NCBI GenBank assembly: GCA_937919685.1
Contig: CALFOM010000044.1
Span: forward strand, 1-38,586
Direction: 5' to 3'
Source of the DNA: an uncultured Phycisphaera sp.
GTDB lineage: Bacteria; Planctomycetota; Phycisphaerae; Phycisphaerales; SM1A02
Length of the DNA: 38,586 bases
The notes under the pieces are model-generated. The model searched no databases, was not told where the DNA came from, and saw only the letters and a list, made by a program, of their open reading frames with translations. Both the position numbers and the translations under genes were made by a program. Shown one piece after another: positions 23,133 to 32,600 of the stretch. The number at the start of each line of letters is the position of its first letter. Position 1 is the first letter of the stretch.

Positions 23133-25229
23133 TCAGCGGAGTACCACGGCGACTTCCGTCTTCTCATCCGGCGGTACGCCGAGGTACTCAAGGGCATGGT
23201 CCAAGACATCCCGCACGACGCGACCGGCGGAATAGCCTCCGCCGTACCCGTGTCCGTTGTGGTCGAGATTGGCACCCGAGTGCTTATCAGGGTCATTGAG
23301 CCCGCAGGCCACGATCAGCCGCGGTTCATCAAACGGCCCGGCGCCGACGAAGTTGGGGTTGTACCGTTCATCCCAGTAGCCTCGCGCGATCCAGGTTCCT
23401 TCGAGGAGATCGCCAGCGGCGTTTAGTTTGGCAGGGACGAAATCGTTTCTCACCATCTGGGGCGTTCCCGACTTCCCCCAGAGGCGGTAGTTCTTCTCGC
23501 TGATTGCATACCGACCCGTTCCCGCCGGACTGATCACCGTTTCCAATGCCCGCCGGGTGGCCATGGCATCGTGAGACGAGAGTACGGCCGCGGACGGCAC
23601 GATCCGGACCGGAAGTTTGGATGACGGCCGGACGATTCTCATCGTCGGAAGCCGGCCGTCGTTTCGGGCGATCGGGCAGTAACTTCGAGCGAGTTGCAAG
23701 GGTGTGACGCCGATCTCCTGTCCGAAACTCACACTGAGCTGACTGTAGAGCGGCGTCCAGGCTTTCAACGGGGTGAGCATCGCGGTCTGCTCTCCCGGCA
23801 TGTTGATTCCATTTTCGTTGAGGAATCCGAATGCCCGGAACATCTCTCGCATCCCGGTGCCGATGGGCTGTCCCAGATCTTGATCCCGATCCGCCATACG
23901 GACGGCCACCATTGCCATCGCGGTATTGAGGCTCTTGACCAGCGACGTCTCCCAGCTCACGTCTGCATGGCCGTACGCGTCTTTGATCTGACGAGTGCCG
24001 CGCTGCCCGGGGTACGTGAAGGTCAGGCCGTTTGTCCCGAAGCCGCCGCCCGGTGTGCCACGCCCCTTGGCGTCTCGAATGGTCTCGGCTGGATCGGCGA
24101 GCCCTCGCGATACCGCCCACGACCAGAAGACCGGCTTCATGGTCGAACCCGGCTCGACCAAGTCGGTCCAGACGCGATTGCGACCGAAGGAGTCACCGAG
24201 TTTGTCACGAATGGGATCGAGCGAAGACTCCGGCCAGCCACCCCGGCGTCTTCCTTCTTCATTGTCGATGAGATCATGAGCGGCGAGGACGTCTCCGGTG
24301 AGCGGGTCGATCACGACGATCCAGCCGCCGACCGCGTGATGTTCGGCGACGGCGCGGGCAAGTCGCTTCTCCACGTAGTCCTGAATGAAGAGGTCGATGG
24401 TGAGTTCGACGTCGCCGCCGTCTTCCCCCGACTTGTAGTCGCCTTCTCGCACGAACAAGGGTCGGTTTCTCACGTCCTTCTGGAATCTCATGCTTCCGTG
24501 AGTCTGCTCCAACGTACGGTCCCGCGCCGCTTCGACGCCGGAGGATCCTCGTTGCCTTCTCTTTGATCTGCGGGCGCGATCGGCTTCACCTCCGCGGTCA
24601 TTCGACAGGTCATCGGTCGCATTCCAGTTGGGATCCGGGCCGAAGTCGCCGACCGAACCGAGAATGGCTCGCCCTGGGATGCCGTCGACGATTCGTCGCG
24701 TGGTCCGTTCGCTCAGAACAACGCCGCCGGGCAGTACCGATCGGAGCATGACCCGATCCACCTGAAGAAGATCCTCCGCCTCCGCGATCTTCACATAGCG
24801 GGCATCGACATTGTCGAAGAGTTGGTTCTCGATCACGGTTGAATCGAGACCGGTGTGTTGGCTGATGAGGTTTGCGAGTGGGGTGAGCGGATCGTCGACG
24901 CCCGCTTCACGGGCACGGTCCATGACCACCTTCACATCGACCGCCAGGTCGTATCCGATCACGCTCATCGCCATCAAGCGACCTTTGGCGTCGACGATCG
25001 AGCCGCGGGATCGGATCTCGGGGACCGTGGAGTGCCTTCGCCCCATGATCTCGACGATCACCGGATCCGGCGCGATCTGAAGCTGAAGGGTTCGGCCGAA
25101 ACCGACGGCGAGGATCGCGGCCGTGCTCCAGAGAATGAACCGGCCGATGCGGTCTCCACGTCGCAGGTCGAGTGCAGAGTCTTCTGCGGCATCGGCCTGT
25201 TCTTCCAACGGCTCGAAGCCTGCATTCAT
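23133..25229 (-). CDS. ftsI: Peptidoglycan D,D-transpeptidase FtsI (class B penicillin-binding protein)
   Basis: This 698-residue class B penicillin-binding protein would cross-link septal peptidoglycan in the periplasm. A single N-terminal membrane anchor lies at about residues 30-50. The N-terminal dimerisation part starts at about 70 (IRSRGSIVDAKGRLMA). The transpeptidase motifs are intact: Ser362-Thr-Met-Lys365 (EPGSTMKP), Ser433-Leu-Asn435 and Lys586-Ser-Gly-Thr589. A basic, low-complexity segment at about 205-240 (with RRSKRRQR) is extra compared with usual homologues. There is no PASTA domain. It starts four bases after the FtsL-like gene stop. Many planctomycetes of other classes lack ftsI, so its presence supports a Phycisphaerae-type assignment. 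Confidence 0.93.
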   Translation of the reverse strand: MNAGFEPLEEQADAAEDSALDLRRGDRIGRFILWSTAAILAVGFGRTLQLQIAPDPVIVEIMGRRHSTVPEIRSRGSIVDAKGRLMAMSVIGYDLAVDVKVVMDRAREAGVDDPLTPLANLISQHTGLDSTVIENQLFDNVDARYVKIAEAEDLLQVDRVMLRSVLPGGVVLSERTTRRIVDGIPGRAILGSVGDFGPDPNWNATDDLSNDRGGEADRARRSKRRQRGSSGVEAARDRTLEQTHGSMRFQKDVRNRPLFVREGDYKSGEDGGDVELTIDLFIQDYVEKRLARAVAEHHAVGGWIVVIDPLTGDVLAAHDLIDNEEGRRRGGWPESSLDPIRDKLGDSFGRNRVWTDLVEPGSTMKPVFWSWAVSRGLADPAETIRDAKGRGTPGGGFGTNGLTFTYPGQRGTRQIKDAYGHADVSWETSLVKSLNTAMAMVAVRMADRDQDLGQPIGTGMREMFRAFGFLNENGINMPGEQTAMLTPLKAWTPLYSQLSVSFGQEIGVTPLQLARSYCPIARNDGRLPTMRIVRPSSKLPVRIVPSAAVLSSHDAMATRRALETVISPAGTGRYAISEKNYRLWGKSGTPQMVRNDFVPAKLNAAGDLLEGTWIARGYWDERYNPNFVGAGPFDEPRLIVACGLNDPDKHSGANLDHNGHGYGGGYSAGRVVRDVLDHALEYLGVPPDEKTEVAVVLR

Positions 25230-25233
25230 CCCA

Positions 25234-25581
25234 TCAACTCCCGAGGTTCGAGGGGTTCGGAACGTCTCGCTTGTTCGCCACCACTTCTGATGGCACGGCG
25301 GAATTCTTCAGGGGGCGATCGAATTCCGGTGCGAACGGAAACGGCATCCAAAGGAGATCCCCGGCTGCTTCGGTTCGAACCCGGTACTCCTCAAGCCGTC
25401 GCAGATTGCTCAGTTCGCCGATGCGGAAGGACTTCGCCCGAAGATCCTTCTCCAGTGATGAGATCTGGCGTCGAAGGGTGCTCTGGGTGGCGAGGACATC
25501 CTGTTCCTGTTGTCGCAGCACCAACAGCCCGCAGGCGGTGCCGCCGAGTGTGAGGACCACGAGGGTGAGCTTCCAGAACAT
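25234..25581 (-). CDS. FtsL-like division protein (by position and structure)
   Basis: This 115-residue protein has one N-terminal membrane segment (about residues 4-22) and a following helical coiled-coil-like part (about 24-70: QQEQDVLATQSTLRRQISSL). FtsL proteins have no strong sequence signature, but a short bitopic coiled-coil protein directly before ftsI and after rsmH is the classic position in the division and cell-wall cluster. The C-terminal 45 residues are Pro-rich and probably unstructured. The gap to ftsI is four bases. The assignment is an inference from context; it could also be an unrelated small anchor protein. Confidence 0.6.
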   Translation of the reverse strand: MFWKLTLVVLTLGGTACGLLVLRQQEQDVLATQSTLRRQISSLEKDLRAKSFRIGELSNLRRLEEYRVRTEAAGDLLWMPFPFAPEFDRPLKNSAVPSEVVANKRDVPNPSNLGS

Positions 25582-25611
25582 GGGTGCGGGATGCCTTCTA
25601 GGAAAAGTCGA

Positions 25612-26325
25612 TCAGCTGGTCGGGATCTTCAACATCTGACCGGGATGAACCTGTGTGTCGCTCATCCCGTTGAGAGATTGGATATCTCGCCATCGAGACT
25701 GGTCTTCGAGTTCGCGCTTCGCGATTCTGCTCAGGCTGTCGCCGGGAAGAACCTTGATTTCACGAGCCTTCGTCGTCGAGGCGATGGATCGAGGCCGAGC
25801 CGCCGATGCGATGTTGCGATCCGGGATGACCAACACCATGCCGACCCGGAGATCGTCGGCATTCGCGAGCACGTTGCGATTGGCATCTGCGATCTCTTTC
25901 CACTTCTTCGTGGTTCCGAAGAAGTCGGTGGAGATGGACTGCAGCGTCTCTCCCGACGCGACCTCGTGGGTTAAGGGCCGAACCGCGGCGGGTCGCACGG
26001 TCTCCGCGGCAGCGCGGTCGGTGGAGTCAATGGTTCGGCCGGTCGGCGTGGGAATCGACGATTCGACTCTCGCGGTGTCCAAGGCGATCTCGGCCTGTGG
26101 TCGGGTCTTGATCGCGACTTCTCGCGGGATGTCGGGTGACTCACGAAACTCCCGACTTGGGGATGCCTGAATGCTGGACGGAGGCTGGTATGTGCTGGTC
26201 ACCGAGTTGGTCGGAAGCGGATCATGGAGTCGACTCGTCATCGAGAGATGATCGGTGATGAGGATTCCAACGAAGAGGATCAGGCCGAAGCCCACCACGA
26301 GTGCCAGTTTGTGATCTCGAGTCAT
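25612..26325 (-). CDS. Membrane-anchored protein with two LysM domains
   Basis: This is a 237-residue protein with an N-terminal membrane anchor (about residues 7-24), a Pro/Ser/Thr-rich linker (about 30-115) and two LysM domains at about 119-168 (HEVASGETLQSISTDFFG) and 189-236 (IKVLPGDSLSRIAKRELED). LysM domains bind N-acetylglucosamine chains such as peptidoglycan, so it probably sits in the inner membrane and touches the wall. No hydrolase domain is present. It lies between rsmH and the FtsL-like gene, with a 30-base gap to the latter, an uncommon place for a LysM protein. A role in wall recognition or division is inferred. Confidence 0.85.
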   Translation of the reverse strand: MTRDHKLALVVGFGLILFVGILITDHLSMTSRLHDPLPTNSVTSTYQPPSSIQASPSREFRESPDIPREVAIKTRPQAEIALDTARVESSIPTPTGRTIDSTDRAAAETVRPAAVRPLTHEVASGETLQSISTDFFGTTKKWKEIADANRNVLANADDLRVGMVLVIPDRNIASAARPRSIASTTKAREIKVLPGDSLSRIAKRELEDQSRWRDIQSLNGMSDTQVHPGQMLKIPTS

Positions 26326-26417
26326 ATGTCGTCAGCGTCCCTGCTGTCGGGGTGGTCTCCGTCGAGCCACCGTTGTCACGTTCTCGCTTCGACCGGGGGC
26401 TGTGGGGGATGAGACCC

Positions 26418-27383
26418 TCAGAGGTGACCGGATCGGCCGCCTACCGTGGCGACCCGAAGCTTGGCTGACCGCGACCGAGAGTTGGTCACGATCTCGGTCT
26501 CAGAGGGCAGAATCGGCATCCGTGCCGGCTGCGATCCGAGACCGCGTCGATCGAGTTCGACGAATGCTCGCTTGACTCGTCGATCCTCAAGGCTGTGGAA
26601 GGTGAGGAAAGCCACCCTCGCACCATCAGCGAGCCAGGTCGGTCGGTCGGCTCCAATCGCTTCCGCTGCTTCCATGACCTGCCGAAGCAGTCCATCGAGG
26701 GCTCCGAATTCGTCATTGACTGCGATTCGGAGCGCCTGGAAGGTACGGGTAGCGGGATGGAGTCGGCTTGACGCGGCACGCTGCCCGTAGGCATCACGAA
26801 CAAGTCCGGCGAGATCCGCCGTGGTAAGAATCGGCTCGTCGGCTCGCTTCTGGACAACATTTCGCGCGATGCGTCGAGCCAGAGGTTCTTCGCCGTATTC
26901 GCTGATGATTCGGGTCAATTCCCGCTCGTCACTGCTGGCCAGAACGTCGGCGGCGGTCATTCCCCTGGTGGGGTCCATTCTCATGTCGAGTGGACCCTCT
27001 CGCATGAATGAGAAACCCCGGGATGGGTCGTCGATCTGCGTGCTGGCGAAGCCGAGATCGGCCAGGACCGCATTGGCGAGCAGACCCTCGGCGCGGAGAT
27101 CCCGCGGGACTCGGGCGAAGGAGCCTTGGAACGGTATCACCCGGGTGACCCCGGTCGTCCGAACTCGATTGGTCGCGAAATCGAGATTCTCGGGATCGAG
27201 ATCGCAGAGCACGACGGTTCCGCTGCTGCCGGTGGCCGCGGCCAGCAGCGAGGCATGCCCGCCTCGGCCGGCGGTGCAGTCGAGAACCACGTCTCCCGGC
27301 GTGACTCGCAGCCCGGCAATGACCTCTTCCGGCATGACCGGGGCGTGGCCGGGATCGGGAGATGGTGTGGGAGAAGCGGTCAC
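26418..27383 (-). CDS. rsmH: 16S rRNA (cytosine-1402-N4)-methyltransferase RsmH
   Basis: This 321-residue cytoplasmic enzyme methylates N4 of cytosine 1402 in 16S rRNA using S-adenosylmethionine. Visible are HAPVMPEEVIAGL near the N-terminus, the cofactor site LDCTAGRGGHASL, VLADLGFASTQIDD, GPLDMRMDPTRGMTAADVL, and the C-terminal FLTFHSLEDRRVKRAF. I place the start at the GTG at 27383. The frame is open back to 27509, but that would overlap the previous gene by 86 bases and add a basic, non-conserved stretch. Length then matches the family (about 310 residues). The gene heads the cell-wall group as in many bacteria, although mraZ is absent and a membrane protein gene lies upstream. Confidence 0.92.
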   Translation of the reverse strand: MTASPTPSPDPGHAPVMPEEVIAGLRVTPGDVVLDCTAGRGGHASLLAAATGSSGTVVLCDLDPENLDFATNRVRTTGVTRVIPFQGSFARVPRDLRAEGLLANAVLADLGFASTQIDDPSRGFSFMREGPLDMRMDPTRGMTAADVLASSDERELTRIISEYGEEPLARRIARNVVQKRADEPILTTADLAGLVRDAYGQRAASSRLHPATRTFQALRIAVNDEFGALDGLLRQVMEAAEAIGADRPTWLADGARVAFLTFHSLEDRRVKRAFVELDRRGLGSQPARMPILPSETEIVTNSRSRSAKLRVATVGGRSGHL

Positions 27384-27423
27384 GGCGGCATTGTCGCAGG
27401 TCGATTCCGAGCCTGCTCGTCGG

Positions 27424-28311
27424 TCAGATCGATGGATCGGATGTCGCGAGTTCGGGCCTCGGATTCGGATGGATCCAGCGATGCCAGAGATCGATGAACG
27501 CGGGATCATTTGGGCCGTCGAAGTAGAGCCGACGGGTGGGGACGCCGACGAGATCGACCATGATCCGGTCGTCGAGGCCCGAGGGACTGGCCATGCGCCG
27601 GACGAATAGGATCGACTGGTCGGTCCGGATCACCCGGCCCGTGCCGCGGGTTCGAAGGAACCCGGTGCCCATCGTGAATCCGGGCCTTACGTGGGACCAG
27701 AATCGACTGATACCCGAGGTGATGGGGGTTCCGACGAACGGCCCGATCATGAAGCAGAGGTAGAAGGGGCTGAAGATCATGGTCGCACCGACGGTCCCGA
27801 AGAGCCATGACAGGTTCGCGAACATGACGAGCATGCTCGCGGCCAGCAGGAGGATCGTTATCGATTTCGGTCGCCACGAACGCCAGGCGCCGTGAACCAG
27901 CGGCTCCTCCTCCAGCAGATCGGGGAGGAGCGGAACCTGCTCGAGTGTCGACCAGGTCTCGCCATCCACCACCGCGAGGAAGTCCATCGTCGATCCGTCC
28001 TCTTCGACGATCTCCTCGAGCCGCCTGAGGATGTCGGCGTCGGTGAAGGGTGACCAGGCGGGCAGGCCGGCGTCCTTCGAGGCGTTCGGGATCGACGCGG
28101 TATCTCCGGTGTTGGAGGGCGGTTTGCGGGCGAACTGGGAGAGTCGCAGCCGGCCGCCGGCCGCCATCATCAGCACGGGGAGTCCCCCGGCGAGCCCGAG
28201 TCCGACGTACGCGAGGAGCGGGGCACCGGCGGTGATGCCGGCGAGCATGAGCATGAAACCCGCGGCGGCGATCCAGTTGATCATCCACAGTGGTCGATCG
28301 AGTCGTCGCAT
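27424..28311 (-). CDS. Membrane protein of unknown function
   Basis: This 295-residue protein is unrecognised. It has two N-terminal hydrophobic segments (about residues 10-28 and 30-51), a polar central part (about 55-148) with acidic helices (ADILRRLEEIVEEDG) and two more hydrophobic segments (about 151-172 and 174-198). A soluble C-terminal part, mixed alpha/beta, contains several Trp. It precedes rsmH by 40 bases on the same strand and is probably co-transcribed. A second long minus-strand frame over the same DNA (27506-28462) looks like an arginine-rich shadow. No Shine-Dalgarno sequence is seen. Confidence 0.7.
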   Translation of the reverse strand: MRRLDRPLWMINWIAAAGFMLMLAGITAGAPLLAYVGLGLAGGLPVLMMAAGGRLRLSQFARKPPSNTGDTASIPNASKDAGLPAWSPFTDADILRRLEEIVEEDGSTMDFLAVVDGETWSTLEQVPLLPDLLEEEPLVHGAWRSWRPKSITILLLAASMLVMFANLSWLFGTVGATMIFSPFYLCFMIGPFVGTPITSGISRFWSHVRPGFTMGTGFLRTRGTGRVIRTDQSILFVRRMASPSGLDDRIMVDLVGVPTRRLYFDGPNDPAFIDLWHRWIHPNPRPELATSDPSI

Positions 28312-28374
28312 GCGTCGATCGTGGGCCGACCATTCCCGCCATTCGACACTGCTCGACGTCGGGACGACGCGGAC

Positions 28375-28405
28375 GAATGGATGAACGGATGAATGGATGA
28401 ACGGA
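28375..28405. repeat. Short tandem repeat, 8/16-base unit
   Basis: The stretch is four 8-base units, GAATGGAT GAACGGAT twice over with the last base missing, that is a 16-base unit present nearly twice. It lies between the sucB stop and the start of the upstream membrane-protein gene. It could vary in copy number by slippage. Confidence 0.7.
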
Positions 28406-28422
28406 GTCCGCCTCGCTCGCCT

Positions 28423-29673
28423 TCACAGCTCCAGCAGCATCCGTTCCGGAGCCTCGACGCATTCCTTGATGGTCTTCAGGAAGGTCACGGCTTCGGTGCC
28501 GTCGATGATCCGGTGGTCGTAGCTCATCGCGATGTACATCATCGGACGGAGCACGATGTTGCCCGGATTGTCCGGATCCTCGACCGCTCGCTTCTTGATC
28601 CCGTGCATTCCGAGGATGCCGGATTGCGGCGGATTGAGAATCGGCGTCGACATCATCGACCCGTAGACGCCGCCGTTGGAGACCGTGAAGGTGCCCCCGG
28701 TCATTTCTTCGATCGAGAGTTTTCCAGTACGCGCTCGCACGGCGAAGTCCTTGATCCGGGCCTCGATCTCTGCGAACGACATGCCTTCGGTGTTTCGCAG
28801 CACCGGAACGACCAACCCCCTGTCGGTGCCGACTGCAACGCCCACGTCCATGTAATCGTGATACTCGATCTCGTCGTCGACGATCGACGCGTTCACGGTG
28901 GGTTGAGCCTTGAGGGCGTGGACCGCGGCCTTGACGAAGAAACTCATGAAGCCGAGACCGACGCCGTACTTCTCGGCGAACGCTTCCTTGTACTGCTTGC
29001 GGAGGGCCATCGAGCGGGTCATGTCGACTTCGTTGAACGTGGTCAGCGTGGCCGCAGTGTGCTGGCTATGGACGAGTCGTTCGGCGATCCGCTTGCGTAG
29101 CTTGGTCATCCGAACGCGTCGGACTTCGCGGCTGCCGGGGATGGTCGACGAAGTGGGGATCACCACCGGCGCAGTGGGCGCAACCGGCGTCGATGCGGGT
29201 GCAGCCGGCACCACAGGGGCTGCCGTCGTGGCGGCGGGGGCGGCCGCACTCGCCGCGAGCACGTCAGCCTTGGTGACACGTCCGGAAGGCCCCGTTCCCT
29301 TGACCGAAGCGAGATTGACCCCTTCGTCGGCGGCGATCTTCCGTGCGACCGGAGTTGCCTTGACGCCCTCGGCGGGAGCCGCGACCGCTTTGGAAGTTCC
29401 GGTGTCGGCAGCCGGCGCCGAGGCGGCCGGTTTCGTTGCCGAGGTGTCGATGGCGCCGATCACTTCACCGACGGCGAGTTCGTCGCCGGTGGCGCCGGTC
29501 GCGGTGAGAAGGCCGGAAGCCGGGCTGGTGATTTCGAGAGTCGCCTTGTCGGATTCGATCTCGAGGATGATCTCATCCTTGTCGACCCAGTCCCCGGATT
29601 GCTTCATCCAGGTTCCAACGGTGACTTCGGTGATCGATTCGCCGGGGCTCGGGATGGTGATGTCCACGCTCAT
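28423..29673 (-). CDS. sucB: 2-oxoglutarate dehydrogenase E2, dihydrolipoyl succinyltransferase
   Basis: This 416-residue core enzyme of the 2-oxoglutarate dehydrogenase complex transfers the succinyl group to CoA in the TCA cycle. The lipoyl domain (1-77) carries the lipoylated Lys43 in [11 protein letters not shown]. An Ala/Pro/Thr-rich linker follows, then an E3-binding domain (about 105-140, [19 protein letters not shown]), a second very Ala-rich linker and the catalytic domain with [13 protein letters not shown] (His387, Asp391). The ATG at 29673 ([13 protein letters not shown]) is the family start. An upstream ATG at 29718 would add 15 unrelated residues. It follows sucA by 125 bases. 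The E3 gene is not in the window. Confidence 0.94.
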   Translation of the reverse strand: MSVDITIPSPGESITEVTVGTWMKQSGDWVDKDEIILEIESDKATLEITSPASGLLTATGATGDELAVGEVIGAIDTSATKPAASAPAADTGTSKAVAAPAEGVKATPVARKIAADEGVNLASVKGTGPSGRVTKADVLAASAAAPAATTAAPVVPAAPASTPVAPTAPVVIPTSSTIPGSREVRRVRMTKLRKRIAERLVHSQHTAATLTTFNEVDMTRSMALRKQYKEAFAEKYGVGLGFMSFFVKAAVHALKAQPTVNASIVDDEIEYHDYMDVGVAVGTDRGLVVPVLRNTEGMSFAEIEARIKDFAVRARTGKLSIEEMTGGTFTVSNGGVYGSMMSTPILNPPQSGILGMHGIKKRAVEDPDNPGNIVLRPMMYIAMSYDHRIIDGTEAVTFLKTIKECVEAPERMLLEL

Positions 29674-29798
29674 GGCTTGGAGTTTCCCTCTGCTGGGGTT
29701 CAGTGCCGTCTCGGACACGGGGTTCGGTCTGGTGCGAGTGAGCGCCGCGGTCGTGCGACGGAGTCACTCCATGGAAGGCCATTTGATGTTCGATCGTC

Positions 29799-32600
29799 TC
29801 AGCTGGAAGGTGCGGTCTTCTTTTCACCGCTCGTCTTCTTGGAATCCTGCGGCGACTTGCGAGCCTCGCTGCGGGACTTTCCGCCTCCGCCGTCGATGGC
29901 GGCGAGAACGATCTCCTGTTGTTCCTGTTCGTGCATCGCGGTCGATCCGCCAGAAGGGCTCGGGCTGGCGACCCGGGTGATGTCGTCGATCTCGAGTTCG
30001 AGAAGCTCTCTCATGCATCGTTCGACGAAGAAGAACGCACCATGATTTCGTGGTTCTTCCTGGACCCAGGTGACCTGCTCGCGGTTTGGGTACTGGTCGA
30101 GCATCTTCTGAACATCACCGGCGGGGAACGGTGCAAGTTGTTCGATCCTCACCAGCGCCACGTCCTTTCGATCGACGGTGTCGCGGCGGTTGGCCAGGTC
30201 GTAGTAGACCTTTCCGGCGCAGAGGATCACCTGTCGGACCTTGTCGCGGTCACCACCCGCCTCCTCGAAGCGGGTGTCGTCGATCACGTTCAAGTAGCCG
30301 CCGGTCAGGAATCGTGAGATCGGGCTCCTCGACGCGGGCAGGCGGAGCATGCTCTTCGGCGACATCATGATCAGCGGCTTTCGGAACGTCTGGTTCATCT
30401 GCCGACGAATGAGATGGAAGATCTGCGACGCCCTAGTCGGGGAGCAGATCACCATGTTCTCGTCGGCCGAGAGCTGGAGGAATCGTTCCAACCGAGCGGA
30501 GGAATGCTCCGGTCCCAGACCTTCGTTGCCGTGAGGGAGGAACAGGGCCAGGCCGGAAGACCGCTGCCACTTCTTTTCGGCGGAGGCGATGAACTGGTCG
30601 ACGATGACCTGGGCGCCGTTGACGAAATCGCCAAACTGGGCCTCCCAGATGATCAGCATCCGCGGATCGGTCAGCGAGTATCCGTACTCGAATCCCAAGC
30701 AGGCCTGCTCGGTCAGCGGGCTGTTGTGCACGCAGAATTGCGCCTGGCCTTCACGGATCGCGTTGATCGGCATGAAGCGTTCGGACGTCTTCTGATCATG
30801 GATCACCATGTGCCGGTGGCTGAAGGTGCCTCGCTCCACATCCTGGCCGGTGAGCCGGATCGGATGGCCTTCGAGCAGGAGGCTTCCGAATGCGAGCGCC
30901 TCGCCGGTGGCCCATTCGACATCCCCGGCGTCGTAGAGCTTTCGCCGATTGGCGAATCCACGGCTGAGCGTCTTGTGATGGGCGAAGTCCTTCGGAAGGC
31001 GTTCGATGCCTTCAAAGATCTCGTCGAAGGTCTCCCGGGTGATCCCGGTTTCGATGGACGTGATGTCGTACTCGTCGGTCAGCCCTTCCCAGAGCGATCC
31101 AAAGGGATCGATCCGTGGGTCTTCCGGATTCTCGGCGGCCCGTTGCTGAGCTTCGTCCATCACCTGCGTGTACTCGGCCTGCATTTTTGCGAACCGGTCT
31201 TCGTCGATGATGCCGTCGGCGATGAGGCTATCGCGATAGAGCTTGGCCACGGGGGGATGCTTCTGGATCCGCTCGTACATGAGCGGCTGGGTGAACTTTG
31301 GTTCATCGGCCTCGTTGTGACCACGCCGCCGATAGCACCACATGTCGATGACCACGTCGTTGTGGAAGGCCTGGCGGTATTCGACGGCGAGTCGCGCGAC
31401 CCATGCGACGGCCTCGGGATCGTCTCCGTTCACATGGAAGATCGGAGCGTCGATCATCTTCGCGATGTCGGTTCCGTAGTGTCCGCTGAAGGAGTCGGTC
31501 TGTTCCGTCGTGAAACCGATTTGGTTGTTCACCACGATGTGGAGCGTTCCACCGACGGTGTAGCCATCGAGTCCCATCATGTTGAAGCACTCGGCGACGA
31601 TACCTTGGCCCGCAAAGGCCGCGTCTCCGTGCATCAGGAGTGGGACGACCTGCTCGCGGCTTCGATCGTCGCGAAGACGCTGCTTTGCCCGGGTTCGTCC
31701 GAGGACGATCGGATCGACGAACTCCAGATGGCTCGGGTTCGCTGCGAGCGTGAGGCGGACGGTCTGGCCGCTGCGGGTTGTTCGGTTGCTGGAATAGGCA
31801 CCGTGGTACTTCACGTCACCCGTGCCAGCGATGAAATCTTCCTCCCAGGTTTCCGCGAACTCGGTGAAGAGCTGCCCGTAGGGTTTTTCGAGAATGTTGC
31901 AGAGGACGTTGAGACGACCGCGATGCGACATTCCAATGACGAACTCGTTGATCCCGTTGGCCGGGGCCAGTTCGATGATGGTGTCAAGCAGCGGAATAAG
32001 CGACTCGCCACCTTCGATGCCAAATCGCTTCTTGCCGACGTACCGGGTCTGGAGGAAGGTCTCGAACGCGTCGGCCGAGGCGAGCATCTCCAGCAACCTG
32101 GTGCGATCCTCATCGCTCCGGGGTGGTTTGTTGGCCACGCCCTCCATCCGCTTCTGCAGCCATCGCCGCTTCTCGCGATCCTGGATGTGCATGTACTCGG
32201 CGCCGATGTGGCGGCAGTAGGTCAACTCAAGAAGGTCGATGATGGAGCGAAGCGTCGCCGGATTCTCGAGAGGCAGCACCCCGGGATCGAACTTGTCGTC
32301 GAGATGCTCGTCGCCGAGACCGAAGCTCTCCAGCGTGAGGTTCTCCGGGAAGGGGCGGGAGCGATCGAGCGGATCGAGATCAGCCGCGAGGTGCCCGATG
32401 TCCCGGTAGTGGTAGATGAGCGAGTCGATCTTTCCCTGGAGGGAATGGGCGACTTCTGGCTCACCAGCTTCAGATCGTGCGGCCCCGAGTTCGAATCCTT
32501 CAAAGAATCGCTGCCAGTCGACGCCGACCGAGGTCGGGTCGGACTTCCACTGGCGGTAATTCTCTTCGACGAACTCGGCGTTCCAGCCGTTCAGCGACAT
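29799..32600 (-). CDS. sucA: 2-oxoglutarate dehydrogenase E1 component
   Basis: This 933-residue thiamine diphosphate enzyme decarboxylates 2-oxoglutarate and passes the succinyl group to SucB. The start has the E2-contact helix (VEENYRQWKSDPTSVGVDWQ). Family motifs run in order: VIGMSHRGRLNVL, LAANPSHLEFV, LMHGDAAFAGQGIVAE, VVNNQIGFTTEQ, MWCYRRRGHNEADEP and LFLPHGNEGLGPEHSSARLE. The normal end near VERCMRELL is followed by about 60 extra residues, the last 35 rich in Lys, Ser, Gln and Gly, not seen in the E. coli protein. A GAAGGG motif seven bases before the ATG could be a weak ribosome-binding site. The upstream gap to priA is 182 bases. Confidence 0.95.
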   Translation of the reverse strand: MSLNGWNAEFVEENYRQWKSDPTSVGVDWQRFFEGFELGAARSEAGEPEVAHSLQGKIDSLIYHYRDIGHLAADLDPLDRSRPFPENLTLESFGLGDEHLDDKFDPGVLPLENPATLRSIIDLLELTYCRHIGAEYMHIQDREKRRWLQKRMEGVANKPPRSDEDRTRLLEMLASADAFETFLQTRYVGKKRFGIEGGESLIPLLDTIIELAPANGINEFVIGMSHRGRLNVLCNILEKPYGQLFTEFAETWEEDFIAGTGDVKYHGAYSSNRTTRSGQTVRLTLAANPSHLEFVDPIVLGRTRAKQRLRDDRSREQVVPLLMHGDAAFAGQGIVAECFNMMGLDGYTVGGTLHIVVNNQIGFTTEQTDSFSGHYGTDIAKMIDAPIFHVNGDDPEAVAWVARLAVEYRQAFHNDVVIDMWCYRRRGHNEADEPKFTQPLMYERIQKHPPVAKLYRDSLIADGIIDEDRFAKMQAEYTQVMDEAQQRAAENPEDPRIDPFGSLWEGLTDEYDITSIETGITRETFDEIFEGIERLPKDFAHHKTLSRGFANRRKLYDAGDVEWATGEALAFGSLLLEGHPIRLTGQDVERGTFSHRHMVIHDQKTSERFMPINAIREGQAQFCVHNSPLTEQACLGFEYGYSLTDPRMLIIWEAQFGDFVNGAQVIVDQFIASAEKKWQRSSGLALFLPHGNEGLGPEHSSARLERFLQLSADENMVICSPTRASQIFHLIRRQMNQTFRKPLIMMSPKSMLRLPASRSPISRFLTGGYLNVIDDTRFEEAGGDRDKVRQVILCAGKVYYDLANRRDTVDRKDVALVRIEQLAPFPAGDVQKMLDQYPNREQVTWVQEEPRNHGAFFFVERCMRELLELEIDDITRVASPSPSGGSTAMHEQEQQEIVLAAIDGGGGKSRSEARKSPQDSKKTSGEKKTAPSS

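Noticed and set aside
27506-28462. A 318-codon minus-strand frame over the membrane-protein gene
   Set aside because: It is an Arg/Pro/His-rich shadow. The other frame has regular membrane segments and a sensible distance to rsmH.
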